The notes under the pieces are model-generated. The model was not told the origin of the DNA. It worked only from the letters and a program-made list of their open reading frames with translations, and did no database searches. A program made the position numbers and the translations under genes. Positions 14,393-20,774 of a stretch of 20,774 nucleotides of DNA are shown here, piece by piece (position 1 is the stretch's first letter; the number at the start of each line of letters is the position of its first letter). The stretch is from the NCBI GenBank assembly GCA_035491935.1, contig DATJJW010000264.1:1-20774 (forward strand). Reading direction: 5' to 3'. Source of the DNA: DATJJW01 sp035491935. GTDB taxonomy: Bacteria > Pseudomonadota > Alphaproteobacteria > ATCC43930 > CGMCC-115725.

Positions 14393-15982
14393 TCAAGGGC
14401 TGAGGGCCAGGGCTTCCTGCAATATGGCCCGCGCCTCGACATAGTGTTCCGCGCGTTTCAGGGCGTTCTGATAAATCGGCCGGCGTACCTGGGCGACGCT
14501 CGCCGTCCGGATCGCCCGGTTCGAGCGCCAGAAATTCCGGCAATCCTCATGCCAGTCCAAGCCGCAATGCGCCAGGAGACGGCGTGTCTGGCGCTCGCTG
14601 TCGGCGACGAATTCCTCATATTGGATGTCGATCATGACCCCGCTGGGCAAGAGCCGGCGCCAATGGGCCATGAGCGTCTCATAGGCGCGATAGAAGCGCG
14701 CAATCTCCTGCAGGTCGAAGGTGAATTCGAAGCTCTCGGTGAACAGCCTGGCGTAGCAGGACAGGCAGTTGTCGAGCGGATCGCGCCGGGTATGGATGAA
14801 GCGGGCATTCGGAAAGACCAGATGGAGCAATCCGAGGAGCGTGAAGTTGCCCAACATCTTGTTGATGACACGCTTTGCCCCGGGCGCCTTCAGGGTCATG
14901 TGGTCGAGGTAACTGGCGCCGATGGCAGGGATTGCCGTAACGCTCATCGTCTCGATCCAATCGGGGAATGGCGGCGTCGTGGGGCCCGCCTCGTCGATGA
15001 ACCCGCCCAGCGCGCCGTCCTCGCCCAGGCTGGCCACGTCGGGATGTGCCGCCAGGATCTGTTCGATCAGCGTGCTGCCCGAGCGCGGCATGCCGATGAC
15101 GAAGATGGGTGCCGGCGTGTCGTGCCCGCAGCCTCGCCCGGCCTGCATCAGGTCTGGGGTGAAGACGCTTTCGATGTGCTGCATGATGGCGAGCATGTTG
15201 GCTTCGTCATAGACGATGCCGCGCCGCTTGAGCTTGTTGCCCTCAACCATGTGCTTGTAGGCGCGCCGGAAGTCGCCGACATGTTCGTAGACATTGGCGC
15301 AGGCGAAGTTGACCTCGATCCGCTGGTCGGTCGGCAGGCGCCGCCGGTCTCGGGCCAGCGCCAGCAGAGCAGGGAAGTGCTGGCTTTCACGCGTGATCGG
15401 CCGCGCCTCCGCCAGCAGGCGATAGAATTGGGCGTTGGCCGGGTCCAGCTCGATGGCCCGTTCATAGGCCATGACGGCCTTGTCGACGAAGCCGTGCTCC
15501 AGCAGTGCGACGCCGAGATTGGCATGGGCCTGCGCATAGAGAGGGGCGAGCTCGATCGCCTTGGCGAACCACGGCAAGGCCCGGGCGCTGTCGCCGAGCC
15601 TGTAGAAGACGTTGCCGATATTGTTATAGGCGATGGCATGGTTGGGGTCGATCACCAGAACCTTATGGTAGTAGTCGATCGCCGCGGTGCCTTCGCTGAT
15701 ACCTTCGAGCGCCAAGCCCATATCGAGATTGCCCTCGACCGAATTCGGCGCCTGGTCCAGCAACAGCAGCAGTAAAGGAATGGCTTCGCGTGGGCGATTG
15801 GTCTCTAGCAGCAGCCTGGCCTGCGCGCCGAGTGCTCCGACATGGCTGGCATCGTGCTCGAGGATGCGGCGATAGCAGCGTTCGGCCGATTTGAGTTTGC
15901 CGTCATGCCGATGCTGCTCGGCCTCCTGCATCAGTGCCGATGCCGATTGGCCCTTGCGATGTTTCGCGCCCCGCTCGATCAA
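14393..15982 (-). CDS. TPR-repeat sulfotransferase family protein
   Basis: A 529-residue fusion. The N-terminal half (about residues 15-200) is a run of tetratricopeptide repeats, for example GKLKSAERCYRRILEHD, ARALPWFAKAIELAPLYAQAHANLGVAL and DKAVMAYERAIELDP. The C-terminal half is a PAPS-type sulfotransferase domain: FVIGMPRSGSTLIEQILAAHP (residues 294-314) is the 5'-phosphosulfate loop, and RFIHTRRDPLDNCLSCY (394-410) is the 3'-phosphate site. It would transfer sulfate from PAPS to an unidentified acceptor; similar bacterial TPR-sulfotransferases are often near glycan or surface-modification genes, but none are here. There is no signal peptide. The start is unusual: the frame opens only 14 codons earlier and contains no ATG or GTG there, so the TTG at 15982 is the longest start; the ATG at codon 18 (15931) is the alternative. 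Confidence 0.88.
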   Translation of the reverse strand: MIERGAKHRKGQSASALMQEAEQHRHDGKLKSAERCYRRILEHDASHVGALGAQARLLLETNRPREAIPLLLLLLDQAPNSVEGNLDMGLALEGISEGTAAIDYYHKVLVIDPNHAIAYNNIGNVFYRLGDSARALPWFAKAIELAPLYAQAHANLGVALLEHGFVDKAVMAYERAIELDPANAQFYRLLAEARPITRESQHFPALLALARDRRRLPTDQRIEVNFACANVYEHVGDFRRAYKHMVEGNKLKRRGIVYDEANMLAIMQHIESVFTPDLMQAGRGCGHDTPAPIFVIGMPRSGSTLIEQILAAHPDVASLGEDGALGGFIDEAGPTTPPFPDWIETMSVTAIPAIGASYLDHMTLKAPGAKRVINKMLGNFTLLGLLHLVFPNARFIHTRRDPLDNCLSCYARLFTESFEFTFDLQEIARFYRAYETLMAHWRRLLPSGVMIDIQYEEFVADSERQTRRLLAHCGLDWHEDCRNFWRSNRAIRTASVAQVRRPIYQNALKRAEHYVEARAILQEALALSP

Positions 15983-16063
15983 TTTGCGAACTCGTTCGTG
16001 AAGGTTGGACCAATGACGACTTTACGCCGTCACGGTGTCTTTTCTCCCCAGGCGAGCGGCCGT

Positions 16064-17371
16064 CTAAAGCATGTCGAGGATCCTGAACCAGGTGCGGGCC
16101 AGCACCAGGGTCGGGATGCGCAACGGGCCGCCGGGAAAGATCTCGTGCGGGATGTGCGCGAAGACGTCGAAGCGCTCGGCGGTGCCGGCGACCGCCTCGG
16201 CGATGACCTTGCCGGCGATGCCGGTGATCGACACGCCATGGCCGGAGAAGCCTTGGGCGAAATAGGCGGTGGGGCTGAGCCGGCCCAGATGCGGCAGGCG
16301 GTTGACCGTGATGTCGATCATGCCGCCCCAGCAATCCTCGATCGCGACATCGGCGAGCTGGGGGAATACGCGATCCAGGCTGCGGCGCATCTGCTGGCGC
16401 AGATTGGCCGGCGGGCGGCCGGTGTAGCTGACCCGGGACCCGAATAGCAGCCGGCCGTCATTGGCCCGCCGCGTATAGCTGAGCGCGTTGTTGAGGTCGC
16501 AGACGGCGATGTCCTCGGGCATCAGCGCGTCGAGCCTCGCGCCGAGCGGCGCGGTCGAGACCATGTAGGTGCCGACCGGCGCGATCTTCCTGGCCATGGC
16601 CGGCACCAGCTGCCCGAGCAGGGCATTGCCGGCGATGATGAGATATTTGGCGCGGACCCGGCCATTGGCCGTGGTGAAGCCGGGCTGGGCGCCGGTATCG
16701 ACGGACGTCACCGCCGAATGCTCGTGGATGACGGCGCCAGCCGCCTCGGCGGCGCGTGCCAGGCCCAGCGCGTAGTTGAGCGGATGCAGATGGCCGGCGC
16801 CGTCGTCGCGCAAGCCCGCGATGTAGCGTGGGCTGGCGCAGAGGTGCCGTGTCTCTTCGGCGTCCAGGCGCTTCAGCCCCTGATAGCCGAAGCGGCCGGC
16901 CCATTCCTCGACCATGCTGTCGAGTTCGGTGACATGGCGGGGCTTGAGGGCGGCGAAGAGGTAGCCCCATTTGAGGTCGCAATCGATCTCATGGCGCTCG
17001 ACTCGTTCGGCGACCAGACGCTTGGCCTCCTCGGCCAGATGCCATAGCCGGTCGGCATCCTCACGCCCGACCAGCTTGTCGAGTTTCGCCATCGACGCAT
17101 TCTGGCCGGTGACGATCTGTCCGCCATTGCGGCCCGACGCGCCGAAGCCCACACGCCGCGCCTCCAGCACCCGCACGCGATAGCCGCGGCTGGCCAACTC
17201 CAGCGCGGCGCTCAAGCCGGTGAAGCCCGCACCCAATATGGCGATATCGGTCTCGACCTCGCCTTGCATCTCAGGCCGCTCGGGCATGGCATGGGCAGTG
17301 CGGCCATACCAGGTCACGGCAAGTGGCGAAGTTAGGGTCACCGGCTCTTTTGAGATGTCGGCGGCGGTCAT
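16064..17371 (-). CDS. PuuB/OrdL-like FAD-dependent amine oxidoreductase
   Basis: A 435-residue DAO-superfamily flavoenzyme resembling gamma-glutamylputrescine oxidase (PuuB). It has the dinucleotide-binding ILGAGFTGLSAALELASRGYRVRVLEARRVGFGASGRNGGQ (glycines 47-52, ribose-binding Glu70), a PuuB hallmark in the FGASGRNGGQ extension, and a C-terminal FAD loop FAQGFSGHGVSITGIAGKVIAEA. The open frame continues upstream to 17725, but that part is low-complexity and runs into the divergent glutamine-synthetase-like gene, so the ATG at 17371 (MTAADISKEPVTL) is preferred. Its Shine-Dalgarno is weak. The enzyme would oxidise the amine of a gamma-glutamylated amine or a secondary amino acid, releasing H2O2. 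The divergent PuuA-like ligase at 17496 makes the gamma-glutamyl-amine pathway the best guess; puuC/puuD are absent. Confidence 0.85.
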   Translation of the reverse strand: MTAADISKEPVTLTSPLAVTWYGRTAHAMPERPEMQGEVETDIAILGAGFTGLSAALELASRGYRVRVLEARRVGFGASGRNGGQIVTGQNASMAKLDKLVGREDADRLWHLAEEAKRLVAERVERHEIDCDLKWGYLFAALKPRHVTELDSMVEEWAGRFGYQGLKRLDAEETRHLCASPRYIAGLRDDGAGHLHPLNYALGLARAAEAAGAVIHEHSAVTSVDTGAQPGFTTANGRVRAKYLIIAGNALLGQLVPAMARKIAPVGTYMVSTAPLGARLDALMPEDIAVCDLNNALSYTRRANDGRLLFGSRVSYTGRPPANLRQQMRRSLDRVFPQLADVAIEDCWGGMIDITVNRLPHLGRLSPTAYFAQGFSGHGVSITGIAGKVIAEAVAGTAERFDVFAHIPHEIFPGGPLRIPTLVLARTWFRILDML

Positions 17372-17419
17372 GATCGGGCTTTTCGCGGGGTAAGAGGGGG
17401 AGCCCTGTCCTGACGGAGA

Positions 17420-17448
17420 TTGGCGGCTCGATGGCGAACGGGCATAAT
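17420..17448 (+). promoter_or_regulatory. Candidate sigma-70 promoter of the GS-like gene
   Basis: TTGGCG (17420-17425), a 17-base spacer and CATAAT (17443-17448, 5 of 6 matches to TATAAT) lie in the 124-base region between the diverging oxidoreductase and GS-like genes. The expected start is near 17455, giving a leader of about 40 bases. Confidence 0.45.
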
Positions 17449-17495
17449 ATACGGATCGAAACGGTAGGGAGTGCCGTCGCCGGTAGGCGGCGCGC

Positions 17496-18845
17496 ATGTC
17501 AACGATGGGTCGCCTGGAGAGCTTTATCAAGGAACGCAGCATCACGGAAGTCGAATGCCTGGTCCCCGATCTTTCGGGTATCGCGCGCGGCAAGATCCTG
17601 CCGGCTGAGAAGTTCCTGCGCATCCTGCGGGATCGCGGCCTGCGCATGCCGGAGGCGATCTTCGTCCAGACGGTCACCGGCGATTTCGCCGATGAGGACG
17701 TTACCAGTCCGGAGAATTCCGACATCTACATGGTGCCGGACGAGGCGACGATCCGCGTCGTGCCCTGGTACAACGAGCCCACGGCACAGGTGATCAGCGA
17801 CTGCGTCTATGTCGATGGCGCCTCGGTCGATATCGCGCCACGTTTCGTGCTGAAGCGCGTGTTGGAGCTCTATGCCGATCGCGGCTGGAAGCCGGTGGTG
17901 GCGCCGGAGCTGGAATTCTTCCTGGTCCAGGTCAACAAGGATCCGGACTATCCGCTGCTGCCGCCGATCGGCCGCTCGGGAAGGCAGGAAAGCGGCCGCC
18001 AGGCCTATGGCATCGACGCGGTCAACGAGTTCGATCCGATCTTCGAAGACGTCTACGATTATTGCGAGGCGCAGGATATCGACATCGATACGCTGACTCA
18101 CGAGGCGGGTGCCGCACAGATCGAGATCAACTTCAACCATGACGACGCCATGTCGCTGGCTGACCAGGTGTTCCTGTTCAAGCGCACGGTGCGCGAGACG
18201 GCGATCCGCCATCAGGTCTATGCGACCTTCATGGCGAAGCCCATGCAGAACGAGCCTGGCAGTGCCATGCATATCCACCAGAGCGTGGTCAGCCTCGAAA
18301 CCGGCGACAACATCTTCTCGACCACGGATGGCCAGGACACGGATCTGTTCCGCGCCCATATCGCGGGGCTGCAGCGCTACCTGCCGATGATGATGCCGAT
18401 GCTCGCGCCGAACGTGAATTCCTACCGCCGGCTGGTGGCCGGCTCGGATGCGCCGATCAACGTGCATTGGGGCCGCGACAACCGCACCGTGGGCTTGCGC
18501 GTGCCGCATTCGACGCGCGAGGCGCGCCGGGTCGAGAACCGGGTGGCCGGTGCCGATGCCAACCCCTACCTGGCCATGGCGGCCTCATTGGCGGCGGGAT
18601 ATCTCGGCATGATCCAGCATCTGCGGCCCGAGGACGCGGTGCGCGGCAGCGCCTACGACCAGCCGCATGCATTGCCCCGGCATCTGACCGACGGGCTGGA
18701 GAGGTTCAGGAGTTGCGAGCCGCTGCGCGACGTCATCGGCGCCAAGTTCATCAATGCCATTACCCGCGTGAAAATCGCCGAATACGATGCCTATCAGCGC
18801 GTCATTTCCAGCTGGGAACGCGAGAACCTGCTGCTGAACGTCTAG
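17496..18845 (+). CDS. Glutamine synthetase-family ligase, PuuA (gamma-glutamylpolyamine synthetase)-like
   Basis: A 449-residue class I glutamine synthetase fold. The N-terminal beta-grasp domain (residues 1-115, with VPDLSGIARGKILP and the PuuA-like FVQTVTGDFA) precedes the catalytic domain. Metal and substrate residues are in place: APELEFFL (Glu138/140), EAGAAQIEINF (Glu203/210), GSAMHIHQS (His259/261), NSYRRLVAGSDAPINVHWGRDNRT (311-331) and RRVENRVAGADANPYLAMAA. The last block, with RVAGADANPYL rather than the RxPD of GlnA, resembles gamma-glutamylputrescine synthetase PuuA. Such enzymes attach glutamate to an amine with ATP instead of fixing ammonium. The protein is slightly shorter than GlnA (about 470) and I see no C-terminal adenylylation tyrosine loop. 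The ATG at 17496 is the first of two (codon 4 is also ATG). It diverges from a PuuB-like oxidase, supporting an amine-utilisation role. The exact amine is unknown. Confidence 0.87.
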   Translation: MSTMGRLESFIKERSITEVECLVPDLSGIARGKILPAEKFLRILRDRGLRMPEAIFVQTVTGDFADEDVTSPENSDIYMVPDEATIRVVPWYNEPTAQVISDCVYVDGASVDIAPRFVLKRVLELYADRGWKPVVAPELEFFLVQVNKDPDYPLLPPIGRSGRQESGRQAYGIDAVNEFDPIFEDVYDYCEAQDIDIDTLTHEAGAAQIEINFNHDDAMSLADQVFLFKRTVRETAIRHQVYATFMAKPMQNEPGSAMHIHQSVVSLETGDNIFSTTDGQDTDLFRAHIAGLQRYLPMMMPMLAPNVNSYRRLVAGSDAPINVHWGRDNRTVGLRVPHSTREARRVENRVAGADANPYLAMAASLAAGYLGMIQHLRPEDAVRGSAYDQPHALPRHLTDGLERFRSCEPLRDVIGAKFINAITRVKIAEYDAYQRVISSWERENLLLNV

Positions 18846-19309
18846 TCGCCGACCGAGATCAGTTCGATATCGAAGATCAGCGTCGACCAGGCCGGGATCA
18901 GGCCGTTGCCGGCGCCGGTCGCGCCATAGGCCAGATCAGGCGGGATGATCAGTGTGCGCTTGCCGCCGACCTTCATGCCGGCCACGCCTTCCTCCCAGCC
19001 GGGGATGACTTGATGCGCGCCCAGCACGAAGGTGAAGGGCTTGTTGCGGTCGAGCGATGAGTCGAATTTTTGACCGCGCTCGCCATTTTGATAGAGATAT
19101 CCTGTATACTGCACGGTGACCGATAGGCCGGATTTGGCCTCGGCGCCGGTGCCGGGCTTGGTGTCGATGATACGCAAGCCGTCGGGCAGGTTGGTGCCAC
19201 CCTGGGTCAGTTCATTGGCGCCGGCCGGCGCCGTGTTTTGGGCGAAGGCTGCCGGCGCTACACTGGCGATCAGAGTGGCGAGAGGGAAGGCAAGGAGGGC
19301 ACGACGCAT
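18842..19309 (-). CDS. Periplasmic FKBP-type peptidyl-prolyl cis-trans isomerase
   Basis: A 155-residue exported protein with one FKBP domain. A signal peptide (MRRALLAFPLATLIASVAPAAFA, cleavage near residue 23) is followed by a short linker and the domain at about residues 42-153. The family's pocket residues are visible: VQYTGYL (Tyr68), FDSSLDRNKPFTFVLG, the VIPGWEEGVAGMKVGGKRTL core, PDLAYGATGAGNGLIPAWSTLIFDIELI. The canonical IPP is IPA here. It would speed proline isomerisation of periplasmic or outer-membrane proteins. The start ATG at 19309 has AGGAAC 6 bases upstream. Its stop overlaps the GS-like stop on a shared CTAG. It diverges from mobA; no functional link to either neighbour is evident. 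Confidence 0.93.
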   Translation of the reverse strand: MRRALLAFPLATLIASVAPAAFAQNTAPAGANELTQGGTNLPDGLRIIDTKPGTGAEAKSGLSVTVQYTGYLYQNGERGQKFDSSLDRNKPFTFVLGAHQVIPGWEEGVAGMKVGGKRTLIIPPDLAYGATGAGNGLIPAWSTLIFDIELISVGD

Positions 19310-19396
19310 GAGTGTTCCTATTTTGGCGAAGAATTTGCCGTCGCGCTGCTCTAGCCCAAGCCAGGCGCCATTGCCAGCGCAAGATTCAGCCGCACT

Positions 19397-20002
19397 ATGA
19401 TACTACCGGTAGTCATCCTGGCAGGCGGCGAGGGGCGGCGCATGGGTGGTGCTGCCAAGGGCATGCTGCGCTTGGGCACTGGCACCGTGCTGGATGAAAT
19501 CGTGTCGCGGCTTCGGCATCAGGCATATCCGTTGCTGCTCAATCTGCAGGTGGGCGACGACCGCTATGGCGCGCGCGGGATCGATATCCTGCCCGAAGAT
19601 GCGGATCTCGCGGGATCCGGGCCGTTGACCGGTATCCTGGCGGCACTCGACTGGGCGGTGGCGCAAGATGTGCTGATGATCGCCACTGTCGCGGTCGATA
19701 CCCCGTTTCTGCCGCCGGATCTGCTGACGCGGTTTGCCGAGGCGGTGGGTATGGCCGACGCCGCTTATGCCGTCTCGAACGGCCGGCGCCATCCGGTGGC
19801 CGCCCTTTGGCGTGCGCGTCTGGCGCCTGAGCTGCGCCGGGCCATGACGCAGGAGGGCTTGAGGAAGGTCGAGGATTGGCTCGACCGGATCGTGGCCGTC
19901 CCGGTCGCCTTCCACCATCGGCCGATCGACCCGTTCTTCAACATCAACACGCCGCCGGAGCTGGTGGCGGCCAGCGCTTGGATACGAAGCCGCGATCGGT
20001 GA
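19397..20002 (+). CDS. mobA: Molybdenum cofactor guanylyltransferase MobA
   Basis: A 201-residue nucleotidyltransferase that joins GMP from GTP to molybdopterin (Mo-MPT), making the dinucleotide cofactor of DMSO-reductase-type enzymes. The N-terminal nucleotide-binding loop VVILAGGEGRRMGGAAKGMLRLG has the family lysine (Lys21), GSGPLTGILAAL (73-84) follows, and AVDTPFLPPDLL contains the Mg-binding Asp101; the C terminus FFNINTPPEL is diagnostic. The usual aspartate before the lysine (GGxDKG) is alanine here. Length is normal (about 190-210). The ATG at 19397 lacks a strong ribosome-binding site. It is preceded by a divergent FKBP gene with an 87-base gap and followed by a long hairpin, so it is probably monocistronic. 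A CTP-using MocA or the related MobA-like proteins are less likely given the C terminus. Confidence 0.9.
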   Translation: MILPVVILAGGEGRRMGGAAKGMLRLGTGTVLDEIVSRLRHQAYPLLLNLQVGDDRYGARGIDILPEDADLAGSGPLTGILAALDWAVAQDVLMIATVAVDTPFLPPDLLTRFAEAVGMADAAYAVSNGRRHPVAALWRARLAPELRRAMTQEGLRKVEDWLDRIVAVPVAFHHRPIDPFFNINTPPELVAASAWIRSRDR

Positions 20003-20030
20003 GGGCTCCGCGGCCGGACTGGCAACCCGG

Positions 20031-20067
20031 CCAAACGGCTCCTGCGGGATCGACAGGAGCCGTTTGG
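20031..20067. terminator. 14-bp-stem hairpin between mobA and the MFS gene
   Basis: A perfect inverted repeat (20031-20044 CCAAACGGCTCCTG against 20054-20067) with a 9-base loop lies between two converging genes, 28 bases after mobA and 21 bases past the end of the transporter. No T tract follows on either strand, so it may act as a bidirectional terminator with Rho, or as a block to 3' exonucleases for both messages. Confidence 0.75.
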
Positions 20068-20071
20068 GGAG

Positions 20072-20097
20072 GGGTTTAGACGGTGGGTTTAGACGGT
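20072..20097. repeat. 13-bp tandem duplication spanning the MFS stop codon
   Basis: GGGTTTAGACGGT occurs twice head to tail (20072-20084 and 20085-20097). The right copy contains the last codons and the TAA (20089-20091) of the transporter gene; the left copy lies just beyond it and out of frame by one base. It looks like a replication-slippage duplication without coding effect. Confidence 0.8.
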
Positions 20098-20774
20098 GCT
20101 GCGGGTGAACTCCTGACCGCGCCGCTCCGGCCCGAGCGACACGACCACGGCAATGGCAATGGCGACGCCGACGGTGCAGATCGCGAGCGCGTAGCTGTAG
20201 GAATTGCCGTGGCTTTGCGCCAGGAAGATCTGAAACGGTGCTGCCTGGGCGACCACGAAATTGCCGAGCTGATAGGTGAAGCCCGGCAGCGTGCCGCGCA
20301 CCTCCTCAGGCGACAATTCGTTCAGATGCACGGGGATGACGCCCCAGGCGCCCTGGACGCAGACCTGCATCAGGAAGGCGCCGGCCGCCAGCGCCGCCAC
20401 GCCGCCGGCATAGGCCCAGAGCGGGATCACCGGTAGCGCCAGCAATGCGGCGATAACGATCGCCTTGCGCCGGCCGATCTTCTCTGACAATGCGCCGAAG
20501 ATGACGCCGCCGACGATGGCGCCCAGATTGCCGATGATGGTCAGCAGGCTGACCGTGCCCTTGTCGAAGCCATGCTGCTTCGACAAGAAGGTCGGGTAGA
20601 GATCCTGTGTGCCGTGGCTGAAGGCGTTGAAGCACGACATCAGCACGACGATGAACAGGAACATCTTCCAGTTCCGCCCGATGGAGCCGGCGATGGCGCC
20701 AAGCGTCTGGCGCCGGGGATTGAAGGTCGGCGATTCCTTGACATGCGCGGCCAGGAAGAAGGCCAGCAGTGCCG
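20089..20774 (-). CDS. MFS transporter of the Jen1/sialate:H+ symporter type, 5'-truncated
   Basis: The C-terminal 228 residues of a major facilitator; the frame runs through the right edge, so the ATG at 20664 is internal. The visible part starts ALLAFFLAAHVKESPTFNPRR, the usual end of the central cytosolic loop entry (xxVKESPxF), and contains the second half of the 12-helix fold: MFLFIVVLMSCFNAFSHGTQ, TVSLLTIIGNLGAIVGGVIFG, SEKIGRRKAIVIAALLALPV and two later helices. SEKIGRRKAI is the repeat of the MFS loop motif (GxxxDRxGRR). NAFSHGTQDLYPT matches the carboxylate-transporter signature NxxS/THxS/TQDxxxT known from yeast Jen1 and the SHS family, so a monocarboxylate or sialate proton symporter is likely. 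The neighbourhood gives no substrate hint. It converges on mobA. Confidence 0.85.
   Translation of the reverse strand, partial: ALLAFFLAAHVKESPTFNPRRQTLGAIAGSIGRNWKMFLFIVVLMSCFNAFSHGTQDLYPTFLSKQHGFDKGTVSLLTIIGNLGAIVGGVIFGALSEKIGRRKAIVIAALLALPVIPLWAYAGGVAALAAGAFLMQVCVQGAWGVIPVHLNELSPEEVRGTLPGFTYQLGNFVVAQAAPFQIFLAQSHGNSYSYALAICTVGVAIAIAVVVSLGPERRGQEFTRSTV

Noticed and set aside
14195..15775. A 526-codon plus-strand open frame opposite the TPR-sulfotransferase
   Set aside because: It begins inside the small exported gene in another frame and runs antisense to a protein with intact TPR and PAPS motifs; the long frame comes from high GC content.
17372..17725. N-terminal extension of the FAD oxidoreductase to 17725
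   Set aside because: The extra 118 residues are Arg/Ser/Pro-rich, would overlap the divergent GS-like gene and its promoter, and precede the usual PuuB-type N terminus.
1..20774. CRISPR arrays, tRNA/rRNA genes, insertion sequences, prophage or toxin-antitoxin modules
   Set aside because: I found no spaced repeats, no RNA gene signature, no transposase or integrase and no terminal inverted repeats; all long frames are accounted for by the genes listed.

Overview
The window looks like a piece of a GC-rich alphaproteobacterial chromosome, probably from a Rhodospirillales-like lineage. The grounds are uniformly high-GC coding sequence, a TamB with a proline-rich C-terminal part, and the gene order bolA / J-domain protein / cobS / cobT, which I recall as common in Alphaproteobacteria. 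The lineage call is inference; there is no rRNA or other marker here. About 95% of the window is coding, no intergenic gap exceeds about 175 bases, and I see no tRNA, rRNA, IS element, CRISPR array or prophage gene.

Layout. (1) 1-4000: the C-terminal three quarters of tamB (cut by the left edge), meeting two small stress-type genes on the minus strand (a GlsB/YeaQ-like membrane protein and a CsbD-like protein). (2) 4000-9630: the most distinctive locus. A minus-strand operon encodes a PLP-dependent CuyA/DcyD-type lyase, then a TauB/SsuB-like ATPase, a TauC/SsuC-like permease and a TauA-like periplasmic binding protein, and ends in a strong hairpin terminator. Diverging from it are a LysR regulator and an aspartate/glutamate-type racemase. 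The 164-base divergent region carries two T-N11-A LysR boxes. The simplest reading is regulated import, racemisation and desulfonation (or desulfhydration) of a sulfur-containing amino acid such as cysteate.

(3) 9640-13590: cobT and cobS, the VWA and AAA+ subunits of the aerobic cobaltochelatase, then a C-terminal J-domain protein, with bolA diverging. (4) 13670-14400: two small exported proteins of unknown function in tandem. (5) 14390-18845: a TPR-sulfotransferase fusion, then a divergent pair made of a PuuB-like FAD amine oxidase and a PuuA-like glutamine synthetase homologue, suggesting gamma-glutamylation and oxidation of an amine or polyamine. (6) 18840-20774: a periplasmic FKBP-type prolyl isomerase, mobA for molybdenum cofactor maturation, a 14-bp-stem hairpin, and an MFS transporter of the Jen1/sialate type cut by the right edge.

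Two convergent gene pairs (tamB/glsB-like and the GS-like gene/FKBP gene) end on a shared CTAG, so each pair overlaps by exactly the four bases of its two stop codons.
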